Position numbers and translations under genes: made by a program. From NCBI RefSeq assembly GCF_030816115.1, contig NZ_JAUSXQ010000001.1, positions 2,418,001 to 2,482,000 of the forward strand: a DNA stretch of 64,000 bases. Direction: 5' to 3'. The notes under the pieces are model-generated. The model was not told the origin of the DNA and did not search any database. It saw only the letters and a list, made by a program, of their open reading frames with translations. Numbering within the stretch: the first letter of the stretch is position 1; the number at the start of each line of letters is the position of its first letter. This DNA is from Chryseobacterium sp. W4I1 (GTDB lineage Bacteria > Bacteroidota > Bacteroidia > Flavobacteriales > Weeksellaceae). Positions 35,801 to 44,054 of the stretch are shown here, piece by piece.

Positions 35801-35925
35801 TATTTTTTGACGCAATAAATATCTTCTGCCATCATTGAGTCATTTAGAGATCTCATGTTAGCTAACGGAAGGGTCGATATTCTGACCACAAAAAATTTTG
35901 TAGGAATAATGAAGTTTGCTTTCAA
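32833..35925 (-). CDS. lantibiotic dehydratase LanB (full length)
   Basis: A 1030-aa protein joining both LanB parts. The N-terminal glutamylation domain (residues about 20-700) contains RTDVLFLRKL and the landmark YSRMCTRCTPYGLFAGFASG. The C-terminal elimination domain (about 755-1020) has GDEWSFFKIYTSHKYADIII, FFLRFQDPEYHVRFRI and YNREIERYGPETIELSEKMF. LanB glutamylates Ser/Thr using glutamyl-tRNA and eliminates glutamate, giving dehydroalanine/dehydrobutyrine. No ATG fits: the frame opens at 35934 (after a stop) and the only sensible start is TTG 35923-35925. It overlaps the lanC-like gene and follows the precursor and a hairpin. Confidence 0.88.
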   Translation of the reverse strand: MKANFIIPTKFFVVRISTLPLANMRSLNDSMMAEDIYCVKKYFSETIFLNALYLASRTFYFTALDWLGNNEIIFDPSDRILQSLYKYYSRMCTRCTPYGLFAGFASGKMHQGETNILLENDSLALKVRTDVLFLRKLKDIIIAENNENIPYFINNTLYTSGDQWRYISWSPRYDYELAEVPKDSILNSIINLSENGVKVSEIKNLILKLIPDVDDDEAMEYINSLIESKILVDKLPPYMTSLDDPLSELEKYLAQYGCKSDVLRSINTIQDYKYDVFNSNTIVEEIEKKASEFKEIINENRQIVQVDSLVKLSSKYVNQNVTSLLSKRIEELIPLVKSKPNHRIATFTKRFQKKFETMEVPLVKALDPDFGVGYDFHISGNLENTPLLENIYFTFEDKDDHDNISPIVKLVLDKYVHCFSPSVFTPIILTEQDIKQVSKKQDPPLSFGHNNHIFGSFISKSQEDVDAGNFKFLPVSPIPTPLATILLSRFAYHDAALAEDLKTITEKDTHNLIHVELLHHREDRLGNVLQRPNFHTYELPYASESKNNDSSVILINDIYVRFEDGRLKLRSKKVNKEIKPKFTNAYNYSENQLPVIKFLADYQFNGIDLGFMWNWGFLEKNSFLPRVEYKEFILKEACWRIDMDKSMTVEKLKILIKEKYIPQACTIKERDNILVLDTRNDTSLHILTRQISKETIFLYEYFEPLQLPDEKGKLFASEFIFPFTVPNNSSLVSKDFTEQPKSKQRKYLPGDEWSFFKIYTSHKYADIIIKEVLANYIDHIGSNNEEHPWFFLRFQDPEYHVRFRIKKKIDEESLQYLNKMLSDLLENDIVTSFEIDTYNREIERYGPETIELSEKMFCYDSLAIMDFLKIEDLTEEVRWKAGVFSLDQLMNDFQVSIDDKIRLFEQLYQAFMPEHVDHSNPEYVQKFKKSLDKKYRENRDFLESVIRQNDYTEIKEFIDPFLCRSKNIKELALLIKKTTSGSAYITLLQDYIHMNMNRIFLTKARMHEFIIYFFMFKTYTSIKYRNDETS

Positions 35926-35989
35926 TTTCTTATTTTATAAATGAGTAATAGTTTTTAAGAAAGTAAAATATAGGGCGCTGTAGCTTTAG

Positions 35990-36034
35990 AAAAAAAATAG
36001 AAACCCTCCCAATCTTTCAATTGAGAAGGTTTCG
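35990..36034 (-). terminator. hairpin with T run between precursor and lanB (attenuator candidate)
   Basis: On the minus strand, GAAACCTTCTCAAT (36034-36021) pairs with ATTGGGAGGGTTTC (36014-36001) around a 6-nt loop, with G-U pairs, then TATTTTTTTT. It begins 8 bp after the precursor stop and 65 bp before lanB. A partial terminator here would give more precursor than enzyme, as is common in lanthipeptide operons. Confidence 0.75.
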
Positions 36035-36041
36035 TAAGAAA

Positions 36042-36224
36042 TTAGTTAGTTGAACCAGTTATTGAAGTAGTGGTGCAATTATTCGTTACTGAAGTAGTTG
36101 TACAATCACCATCTCTTACTGGTGCTATTGATTTGTTACCTCCTTTTACAGTACTTAGCTGTCCTTCATTTAATTTTGCAATTGTTTTCTTGTTTAATTG
36201 CAGTTTGCTGAATTTTTTGTCCAT
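36042..36224 (-). CDS. lanthipeptide-like precursor peptide
   Basis: A 60-aa peptide. The leader (residues 1-29) is KLQLNKKTIAKLNEGQLSTV plus KGG, with the double-glycine cleavage site at 28-29. It matches leaders of Bacteroidota class I lanthipeptides (LNKKTIAKLN). The 31-aa core has two tandem units, DCTTTSVTNN and CTTTSITGS, with Cys41 and Cys50 and eleven Ser/Thr residues after Gly29 up to the C-terminus that could be dehydrated. Next to it lie lanB, the lanC-like gene and the C39 exporter downstream, and a TonB receptor upstream. It is followed by a hairpin. It is the only precursor I can see in the window. Confidence 0.82.
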   Translation of the reverse strand: MDKKFSKLQLNKKTIAKLNEGQLSTVKGGNKSIAPVRDGDCTTTSVTNNCTTTSITGSTN

Positions 36225-36304
36225 GATATTAAAATTTTATAATTTTGGTCTCTACTCTCTTAAAGGATTTTCGAGTTTCTCCTGCACGCGTGTATTTTTA
36301 AAAA

Positions 36305-38681
36305 TTAATTTGCTCTTGATTTTTCTTCAAATTTTATGTTCTTTCCGGTACCTTTTACTTTATTATTTCCAAAAGAATAGTTCACACTAAGATTAAATCT
36401 CCTTTGGTCAAAATAGTTGTAAAACTCATTACGATAACCTGCATTATAGGAATATCCTTCACTCGTCAATGTCTTAAACAGATCGCTTACCGTAGCACTA
36501 ACATTTAGTTTCCTATCAAAAAATGAGGCCTTAATTCCAGGTGAAAAATTCATTTGGGTTTTAATTTTCACATTAGAATAAACATAAGGCAGGTCATGCC
36601 AGAAATTCAATAGTAAAGACCATGTTTTCGCTTTGTTTAAGCTAATTGTATTATTTATGGTATATGAAAATGAAAACATTTCAATTTTTTCCGCCTCCGG
36701 TATAATAGGTCTGGTTGATGTGTAGGTTCCTGTGGTACTTAATGATGTTTCCCATATTTTAAAAAAAGTTTCATTATAACTTAATTGGAGCCCTGCTTTA
36801 TTCTCATTATATGCGTTTTCAATTACATTAGTATAAATACCATCTATAAGACGCGCAATATTAGACAATCCATTTTTATTGTACTGGCCATACAAGGTTG
36901 CACTCAATTTATTTTTAAACGTATACGTCAGCTCAACATTATCATTAAAAGAAGGGGACAAGGTTGGAGTTCCTGTAAAATACATATACGGATTCGTGTA
37001 CCATCTGAAAGGATTAAGAACCTGAAAACCTGGACGTTCTATCCTCTTTGAATAGCTAACGGTAACCGTATGGTTGTCATTTGGTTTATACCTTAAATAA
37101 GCAGTAGGAAACAGCCTGCCATATTCACCTTCAGCAATATCTTTTTCTGAGCCTGGTGTAGTGCCATTAAACTTAGTATACTCATATCGTAAGCCTGCTT
37201 TTGCGGACCACTTCTCACTAAAATCTTTTTGAAAACTTAAGTATGCAGCATAATTATATTCTTTATAATGAAAAATATTACTATTAGCAGGAACTCGTAT
37301 GTAATCAGCACCTACCCTACTAAAATACTCAACATTAGACTTGTTATCAAAAGCAGTGTATTTCACACCAGTTTCAATATTTCCCCATTTATAAGGAAGT
37401 ATAAGATCTGCCTGGCCTGAATAAATACTATAATCCATATTGCTATTATTTTGTACCACTGTATTAGCTTGTGTAAAATTATTCAGGGTATTAAAATCAT
37501 TTACTTTATCAGGGGCATTACTCAGATAATTTGCAGTTATACTTAGCTTTTTCCCTAAGGTATCCAATTTAAGATCATAATAAGCATTAACAATATGGGT
37601 TGGCGTTTTCCAGGATTGATTTTGGATCGTTGAAAATGTTGAATCAATAATTCCCGGATGTTCATATCTGCTAGATCCATTTGCATCCATACTGCTATGT
37701 TGCCTGTTAAAGTCGTAAATAATACCTATATTTTGTTTGGTATTAATCTTATAATCTATACTATAATTAAAACCTAATATTTTTACTGCATCCTTCCTTG
37801 TTTCACTGGTGTATATGCTGTTGTCCGGCCCTATCAGACTACGGGTTCCCTTGGGCCGAGTAGAATTATTATATTGCCGGATTTTAAGTGATGTACTAAG
37901 CTTTTTCGATTGAAAATTAATAGTAATCCCGGATCCAAATCCATAATAACTTGTTTTTTGATAAGATCCATTCACATTACCGCTCCAACCTAAATTTGGA
38001 TTTTTCTTAAAGATGATATTAATCATTCCGCTGTTACCCTGCGCTTCATATTTAGATGGAGGAGTCGTGATTACCTCAATTTTAGCAATATCATCTGAGC
38101 GTAGTGACTGCAGATACCCCGTCAACTCACTTTGAGAGAGATTAAGGATTCTATCATTTACCATAACAACAACATTTCCCTTTCCTACGATGGATACATT
38201 TTCATTCTGAATTCTTATTAAGGGTGTATTTCGTAAAGCATCTAAACCATTCATTCCCTGAGATGCTATGGAATTTTCAACATTAAAAACCAGACGATCA
38301 ACCTTTCGTTCAATGAGTTTTTTTGAAGCTGTCAGATTTACCGATTCTATTTTTACCGATTTATCTTCAATTTCAATTTTGCCTAAATCTATATCTGTAT
38401 TAAGGCTTATCTTCTTATCAAAAGAATTTTTACCAGAGTGTTCAAATAGCAAATTATAATCTCCTTTTTCACTTTTTAGTAGAAAAAATACCTAAACTAT
38501 CTGTTAGGCCATTTATGATCAAACTTTTATCAACATTTTGTAATCTGACAGTACTGAATGCAATGGGTTGTTTACTATTATCTACTATTTGCCCTTTAAT
38601 TGAGAATTCTTGTGCATATATTACTCCACAGTTAAAAAGTTTAAAAACTAACAGTAGAGAAATAAATTTGCTGACACTCAT
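36305..38681 (-). pseudogene. TonB-dependent outer membrane beta-barrel receptor, split by a one-base insertion
   Basis: The N-terminal part (38681 to 38469) has a signal peptide (LLLVFKLFNCGVIYAQ) and a carboxypeptidase-like start (IKGQIVDNSKQPIAFSTV), ending at TGA after IFSTKK. In the next frame the sequence continues KGDYNLLFEHSGKNSFDKKI, then the plug (LDALRNTPLIRIQNENV; TTPPSKYEAQGNSGMINII) and a large barrel to 36305. Removing one A from the A5 run (complement of 38473-38477) fuses both into one frame; total length is 1 mod 3. It is an outer-membrane barrel family protein placed just upstream of the lanthipeptide precursor. Homopolymer sequencing error, phase variation or decay are possible. 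Confidence 0.72.
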
Positions 38682-39264
38682 ATAATGGTTAATAATTCCT
38701 CTCCAAAGGAAATAATTTTTCATCAATTAACCTAATTTTTTTAATAAAAATAAACATTTTTATTTTTTATTTAAAAAATTAACAATTAAAACCCTGATAT
38801 ACAACATATTAAATTATAAACAATTTTATATAAAAAACAGCTAATTCATTATTTATTTTTCACATTTAACATAATATTTCTCATAAAAGGGAATATTATA
38901 CAACTAAATCACATCTCTCTCCATATTAAAAAGTCAATAAAGGATCTTTGATTTTTGAGGGAGAGAAATTAGACAATCAAGCCTATATATTATTCTTCTA
39001 GTATCATTTTTTAAACCAGGAGCAAAATTTTCAGGAATTCAGGATAAAAGCAGCTGAATAGAGGTATATTATTTTTTTCCATATCATCAAGTTTATTAGG
39101 ATACGAAGGTAAATTTCAAAAAATATTATATACATTCCTCCAGTATAGATTTTCAGCTCAGTGTTTTATTGCTTTTAAAAAAGTATATTTTTAAAAATAA
39201 AAAAACAGCAAAAACCTACATCTTTGCTGTTTTTTTTATTGTTTCAACAGTATTGCGTTCGCAG
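38682..39264. other. A/T-rich intergenic region, no gene seen
   Basis: Very A/T-rich spacer between the lanthipeptide-locus receptor and the terpene synthases. It holds a bidirectional hairpin near its right end (39196-39237). No conserved small ORF or clear promoter was found. Confidence 0.5.
39196..39237 (-). terminator. intrinsic terminator after the terpene synthase genes
   Basis: AAAAACAGCAAA (39201-39212) pairs with TTTGCTGTTTTT (39223-39234), with an A run on the left and T run on the right, so it works in both directions. It lies about 30 bp beyond the stop at 39265. Confidence 0.75.
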
Positions 39265-40290
39265 TTATTTCTGTACAAAAATACTGTGTGGAATAAGAAT
39301 GTCATCTCCCTCCCTTCCATATTGTGGTACAATAAATCCTTTCGGCTCATACCGGTTGGTTCCGGAATTATAATACCAGTTGGCACATCCGCTTATCTGG
39401 AGTTTAATATGGTAAATATGATCGTATGCCTGTTGTTGGAAAGCCCCAAAATCCGGCAGGGACTTGTGGAGATCATCAAGCTCCTGGCCATAGGCATCAT
39501 GCAGTCTCATGGCTTCTGTACAGGCTTCCTGATAGGTAAGATTGTACTGGTGGCTCAGAATGAAGATAATGTTCAGGCTTTCACTTTCTATTTCAAGCTC
39601 TTTTTTCAGAGAGGCAAAATCATTCTGGATTACAATAATCAGGGAAAGCAACTCCCGACAACGCTGTACAACAGGATGATTATAGATAAAAACCGGCAGC
39701 GGGGAATTCGTAGCAGGATCTATCAGGTCTCCATAAGGCCACATCCCAATTGAATATTTTCTGAAGCTGAGATAATGCGGAAGTAACGGATAAGTTCTTT
39801 TTTCAGCCTGTTTGAAAGGGATTTCCTCCACCATTCCATAGATGATAAATTCATAAAAATTAATGGCTACACGATCTATCCAAAAACGGGGCATAAATGT
39901 TTCCCATTCTTTCCTTGCCTGTGCCATCTGCCGCAGAATACCAATTTCATCCGGCTCGGGATCATCGCCCATCATGACCTCATATACCCGTTCTGCCATT
40001 GCTTTCAGTTCTTTTGCCGGCGTCATTCCGAAATAGTCATCAAACAGAGTGATATAGATCATCAGCCTGGCACAGGGGCGCATCCGTTCTATACTGTCGC
40101 AGGTAGGGTTCATATAAGTAGCTACGCGGGACAGGAACTGGGGTTTACATCTTTTTATTCCTTCTTCGGAAATAAAAGTATAATCATTGTCATACCACTC
40201 CTTTTCTTCATCGTCAAAGGCATTGGCAATTGGGCTGGTAACAGTAGGCCAAGGGTAATGGCATTTGGGAACAATTAATTCTTCTCTCAT
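39265..40290 (-). CDS. terpene synthase family protein A
   Basis: A 341-aa class I terpene-cyclase-like protein. The Asp-rich motif reads LFDDYFGMT (Asp84, Asp85), and the NSE triad is complete: QNDFASLKKE, with Asn223, Ser227 and Glu231 (an Asp224 in between). These motifs bind the Mg2+ of the isoprenyl diphosphate substrate. The length fits bacterial sesquiterpene or diterpene cyclases. It lies 31 bp after the second terpene synthase in the same direction, so they form a pair. The substrate chain length and product are unknown. Start at MREELIVPKC is typical. Confidence 0.8.
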   Translation of the reverse strand: MREELIVPKCHYPWPTVTSPIANAFDDEEKEWYDNDYTFISEEGIKRCKPQFLSRVATYMNPTCDSIERMRPCARLMIYITLFDDYFGMTPAKELKAMAERVYEVMMGDDPEPDEIGILRQMAQARKEWETFMPRFWIDRVAINFYEFIIYGMVEEIPFKQAEKRTYPLLPHYLSFRKYSIGMWPYGDLIDPATNSPLPVFIYNHPVVQRCRELLSLIIVIQNDFASLKKELEIESESLNIIFILSHQYNLTYQEACTEAMRLHDAYGQELDDLHKSLPDFGAFQQQAYDHIYHIKLQISGCANWYYNSGTNRYEPKGFIVPQYGREGDDILIPHSIFVQK

Positions 40291-40321
40291 GATTTATTTT
40301 AAATGAAAAGTTATTTTGATA

Positions 40322-41320
40322 CTATATTTGGTTTAGTCTTTCTTTCAGCTCTCTGGCTTCCGGAAACTCCATGGCATTGTAGCGGCCCAGCTTTGTAGAA
40401 ATATTTTTCCAGCCGCTCAGGACCATGCTCATATAATGTACCCAGTTTACTACAGCATCCTGCCAGACACCAAAGTCAGGCAGCGAGGATTGAAGATTTA
40501 CAAATTCTTTTAGATCTTCATTATGAAGACGCAGATCTTCCAGACATGCATCCTCCAGTGAGATCTGGCGTTCGTGCTGGATGACTTTAACAATATTGTA
40601 ATAGATACTGTCGGTGGCCTCATCTTTCACTACAGACTGTACTTCGTTGAAATAGGTCACCAGATGACAGGCCAGGGTCTGCAGACGACGAATGACCGGA
40701 TGTTCATGTATTTCCTGTGGCAGAATAATTCCTGTTTCTACTTCTGTAAGCTGCAAAAAAGGATACAGGCAGATAGAATCTTCCCTTAACGCGATACATT
40801 CTTCTATGGTTGGGAACATTTTTTTCTCCTTATATATGAGCTCGGTTTCCAGTCCGGTAAAGTACCTGCTGATCATCTTTGTAAACCGGATTATTGATTC
40901 CTGAGGGATAAACTGCAACAGCTCCTGCCTTAATGAAGCGAGCATAGATCCCAATGGTATTGTTGATTCTTCAGCGCTGATATCACCATTGAGAACTGCA
41001 ACGGACTGGGTGTGTATTTTTTTAATATCTCCGGATGCACTTTCCTCATAAAGGTCGTCATTGTACAGTGTCCACAACATCAGTCTGCAGATAGGTTTGA
41101 ACCGTTCAAGCGATGCTGTGGGAAACCATTGTGCGGCAATATGTGCCGTTTTAGTTTTCTTATATTTTTTGCGGAGTTCGGGGTTCTGTTGATAAAGCCA
41201 GAGATATTCTCCGTCTATCCATTGGTTTTCGGTAATTTCCTGCAGCTGGTCTGCATGAGGATTCTTTAATGTCGGGAACGGATAATTAAATTGTTTGTTT
41301 AATAGTTCAAGTGTGTTCAT
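40322..41320 (-). CDS. terpene synthase family protein B (variant NSE)
   Basis: A 332-aa paralogue of the neighbouring terpene synthase, with the Asp-rich motif LYNDDLYEES (Asp88, Asp89, Glu92). The NSE position reads FNEVQSVVKDE: Asn225, Ser229 and Asp233 in place of the usual Glu. An Asp can sometimes serve there, so loss of activity is not proved. Both proteins keep similar C-termini (SLPDFGVWQ; SLPDFGAFQ). The start is set at MNTLELLNKQ (41320); the upstream ATG at 41422 adds 34 residues with no family likeness. It is the first gene of the pair. Confidence 0.75.
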   Translation of the reverse strand: MNTLELLNKQFNYPFPTLKNPHADQLQEITENQWIDGEYLWLYQQNPELRKKYKKTKTAHIAAQWFPTASLERFKPICRLMLWTLYNDDLYEESASGDIKKIHTQSVAVLNGDISAEESTIPLGSMLASLRQELLQFIPQESIIRFTKMISRYFTGLETELIYKEKKMFPTIEECIALREDSICLYPFLQLTEVETGIILPQEIHEHPVIRRLQTLACHLVTYFNEVQSVVKDEATDSIYYNIVKVIQHERQISLEDACLEDLRLHNEDLKEFVNLQSSLPDFGVWQDAVVNWVHYMSMVLSGWKNISTKLGRYNAMEFPEARELKERLNQI

Positions 41321-41897
41321 GGTTTTATATTTTACTGTTTTTTCACATAAGGATAATGTTTTATAGGTACAGTTAGTCCAAAAATGAGTCACTGATAAAT
41401 AGAGAAAATTTAACATCACCAAATCCCAGCCTAGTCAGAATCATTTGTAATCCGGGTCAAATAAGAGGTTGATATCAAATAGCAAATCCATATTAAGATT
41501 ATACTTTTGTAATGGGATTGTGTAAGTATTAGAATAAGGAACAGATCACTTCCCAAACTTTATTGCAAGAATAATTTTCATAAATTTTAATTTGATGATT
41601 AATATTTTTACGGCATTAGTTTATAACAATGAAAATAATAAAAAATATAATAGAAATCAAATTTATTTCACATAGTATTGATAAAAAAAACATCATAACA
41701 TTCTGAAATTATAGCATTAACAGGCTTTTAAGATTAAAAAAGAATAAGTTAAATATAGATTTCAACCTGATTTTTTTATCATTTACCTATTTTTTCATTC
41801 CCTATTTATTAACAAAAAAAGCTCTGAAGATCATAACATCATCAAATCTCCTAAGAATTATTCTACACATCCTTTGGTCATAATCAATGCACAATAA
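41321..41897. other. A/T-rich intergenic region, promoter region of the terpene synthase pair
   Basis: A minus-strand TAAATTTG (complement of 41658-41665) fits the -7 consensus but is 338 bp from the start codon, so it is uncertain. No terminator for the upstream PKS operon was seen. No gene recognised. Confidence 0.35.
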
Positions 41898-42236
41898 CTA
41901 AAAAATATCAATTTCAATAGCAATGTCTATATCTCCTATTTCTATACGGTTTATGGTATCTAACTGAAATGTCCCTTTTGCTGAAAAAGATTTATTGTAA
42001 GTTATATCATCGCCTGTATTGCCTGATGGCCATGTTAAGTTGCACGCAAAAAAACCTTCGTTAACTGAAAATGTTTTTGAAGGCGTATCAACAAAAATAT
42101 CCTCCTGACTGATCTCTACCTGCCAATTTTTGCAGGCATAATTTTCCGGCTGTGTATTGTTTAACACATCATTCCAGATGTTATAATCATTGCTGAATTT
42201 TTCTGCAATGTGATCTTTAATCTTGTTAATTTCCAT
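41898..42236 (-). CDS. small protein of unknown function at the end of the PKS operon
   Basis: A 112-aa acidic protein. The first third is helical (MEINKIKDHIAEKFSNDYNI) and the rest looks beta-rich (SQEDIFVDTPSKTFSVNEGF; then TFQLDTINRIEIGDIDIAIE). No signal peptide or membrane segment. It is 31 bp downstream of the membrane protein gene and is the last gene of the run. I do not recognise the family. A role in the polyketide pathway is suggested only by position. Confidence 0.5.
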   Translation of the reverse strand: MEINKIKDHIAEKFSNDYNIWNDVLNNTQPENYACKNWQVEISQEDIFVDTPSKTFSVNEGFFACNLTWPSGNTGDDITYNKSFSAKGTFQLDTINRIEIGDIDIAIEIDIF

Positions 42237-42267
42237 GGTTAATAGTTTTTTGATATTAAAATTAAAG

Positions 42268-42804
42268 TTAGTAGTTAGCCATTTCAGGCTTATACATCCA
42301 TTTTCTTAATCTCCAGACAGGCACATACACAAAAATGACAGACAGGATTCCTGCAAGTATTCCAACAAGCACCGCCATCGCCGTAGCGTCCAGCTTATAA
42401 TATTCTGAAAATCCATACTGTGCAAAAAGCAATACAGACAGGACCAATAATCCAGTAGTGAGTCCGTGTATAATGCTAAGCTTAGCCATTAGTTTCTTCT
42501 TATTGAGCTGATCATCTACGGTAAACTCAATCGCGCCCTGCTCGGAAGCTATGATTACTCTGTTGATGATATCGATGGTAAGAACTACCGGTAAGAATAT
42601 GGCCATGGGCAGGGTCAACCGGGCCAGATTTTGGGTTCCGGAAAAGAAGTGGGTGTATCCCAATTCCTGAAAGCTGGCATAAGCGATAATAAAATTGAAG
42701 AATACATTCGGAAGAACATAATAAATCGTACGCTTGATTAAAAAGCGTTTCAGCGTGGTTTTCTTGAGTTTTTTAGGGGGTGGCGGTTTCAATTTAAATT
42801 TCAT
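42268..42804 (-). CDS. four-helix membrane protein of unknown function
   Basis: A 178-aa protein with a basic N-terminus (KFKLKPPPPKKLKKTTLKRF) and about four hydrophobic segments (VLPNVFFNFIIAYASF; LTLPMAIFLPVVLTIDIIN; IIHGLTTGLLVLSVLLFAQY; AVLVGILAGILSVIFVYVPV). Its start overlaps the previous acyltransferase gene by 4 bp. It could anchor or transport the product at the inner membrane, but this is inference from context. Family not recognised. Confidence 0.55.
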   Translation of the reverse strand: MKFKLKPPPPKKLKKTTLKRFLIKRTIYYVLPNVFFNFIIAYASFQELGYTHFFSGTQNLARLTLPMAIFLPVVLTIDIINRVIIASEQGAIEFTVDDQLNKKKLMAKLSIIHGLTTGLLVLSVLLFAQYGFSEYYKLDATAMAVLVGILAGILSVIFVYVPVWRLRKWMYKPEMANY

Positions 42805-44054
42805 AGCGACGAGGTCAGGAGTTCAATGGCTTTATCTTTAATTTTAACAGCTTCTTCTTTAGGCAGAAAATGCTCATTAGACATAAACGTAAAATCCATT
42901 TGCTGATTATACGTTGTGGCGACCAAAGTATTCGAATTCAGCCATGGAAAAGCAACAGTCGGACTGATGACGGTTTCCACTTTAAAATTTTTATAATCGC
43001 TTGGGATATTGATCCTTCCCATATTGGAAAGCGTTACATCATGCCCACCTTTACTGGATTTCATCATGGAAATCATACGTTCGGCAACGGGATGCATCTG
43101 CTCACCCATCCACAGAAGCTCTCTCGCCTCCATTTTTTCTATTTTTCCAACAAGATCTTTTTTGATCTGTCTGGCATTATCCAGTAGATCTGTACTTCCT
43201 TTTTTTAATGACAATTCAACGGTCGGCGCAAAAGCAAATACATGATCCTGCCTGATCTCCGGAATAAAATGACGGACATCTACAGGACTGATCACCTTAC
43301 CTTTTGCCTGCTTTCCCTGAATCTCCTGAAAAGCCTGCATAAATGAGGAACAGAACAAAGCATGTACAGAAACACCATGAGCTTTGGACTTTTCAGTGAT
43401 TTGCGCAGTTGTATCTGAATTCAACTTCCAATGGACCACGTAATTTTTTCCGAGGTTTCTTATCTTACTTTTTCGCTGCATAAGAAAAAAGAGTCGGGCC
43501 ATCACCAGGTAAAAACGGGCTTTGCGCTTCTTTTTTTTCATATTGAAATCCAAAGGCAGAAAATCATCTACAGAACTGAATACCTCATAAGGCTGCAGCT
43601 CCACAGCAGGATCATCCAGCAAAGTAAGAAGCTCCGTCATCATGGTGACAAGGGAAGTTCCGTCGCAGATACAGTGAGGCAGTACCCAAAGAATTTCGGA
43701 CACATCATTTCCTTTAATCCAGACCAATTGAGCCAGTGGTTTTTTATCATCTTTAAACAGCCGGAACCATTCACTTTCGGATTCCTGCAGCCAGTCTTCA
43801 TCTGTTTTCCGCTCAACAATGCGAAGTGGAATAGGTTCCATTTCTTTTTCTTCTATAAAAAACGGATACTTTTCACTGCTGTTATCAATCCTCGTTCTTA
43901 GCAACGGATGTTTTTGCTGGATTTTTTCTAAAGCAGCCTTAAAATTTTCCTCAGGGATATTCCCTTTGATTTTTGCCGTAAATACACAATTGACAGGGGT
44001 TTCGGGATCCACATACATGATTCGTTCCACCATCATTAAATTTCGCCTGATCAT
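42801..44054 (-). CDS. condensation-domain-type acyltransferase, copy 1
   Basis: A 417-aa protein of the condensation/PapA acyltransferase fold. The active-site motif reads LPHCICDG (His127, Asp131): the second, catalytic His of HHxxxDG is kept, while the first is Pro. The N-terminal pattern ALEKIQQKHPLLRTRI and the C-terminal VTLSNMGRINIPSDYKNF fit the fold. Such enzymes transfer acyl groups from a carrier protein or CoA to an alcohol or amine. The gene overlaps both neighbours by 4 bp. It is paralogous to the adjacent copy. Substrate unknown. Confidence 0.72.
   Translation of the reverse strand: MIRRNLMMVERIMYVDPETPVNCVFTAKIKGNIPEENFKAALEKIQQKHPLLRTRIDNSSEKYPFFIEEKEMEPIPLRIVERKTDEDWLQESESEWFRLFKDDKKPLAQLVWIKGNDVSEILWVLPHCICDGTSLVTMMTELLTLLDDPAVELQPYEVFSSVDDFLPLDFNMKKKKRKARFYLVMARLFFLMQRKSKIRNLGKNYVVHWKLNSDTTAQITEKSKAHGVSVHALFCSSFMQAFQEIQGKQAKGKVISPVDVRHFIPEIRQDHVFAFAPTVELSLKKGSTDLLDNARQIKKDLVGKIEKMEARELLWMGEQMHPVAERMISMMKSSKGGHDVTLSNMGRINIPSDYKNFKVETVISPTVAFPWLNSNTLVATTYNQQMDFTFMSNEHFLPKEEAVKIKDKAIELLTSSL

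Noticed and set aside
39169..39753. 194-codon plus-strand frame over the terpene synthase A gene
   Set aside because: It is antisense to a protein with clear terpene synthase motifs and has no family features of its own.
41321..41897. Possible tRNA or small RNA in the A/T-rich spacer
   Set aside because: No cloverleaf-like stems or conserved arms found by eye.
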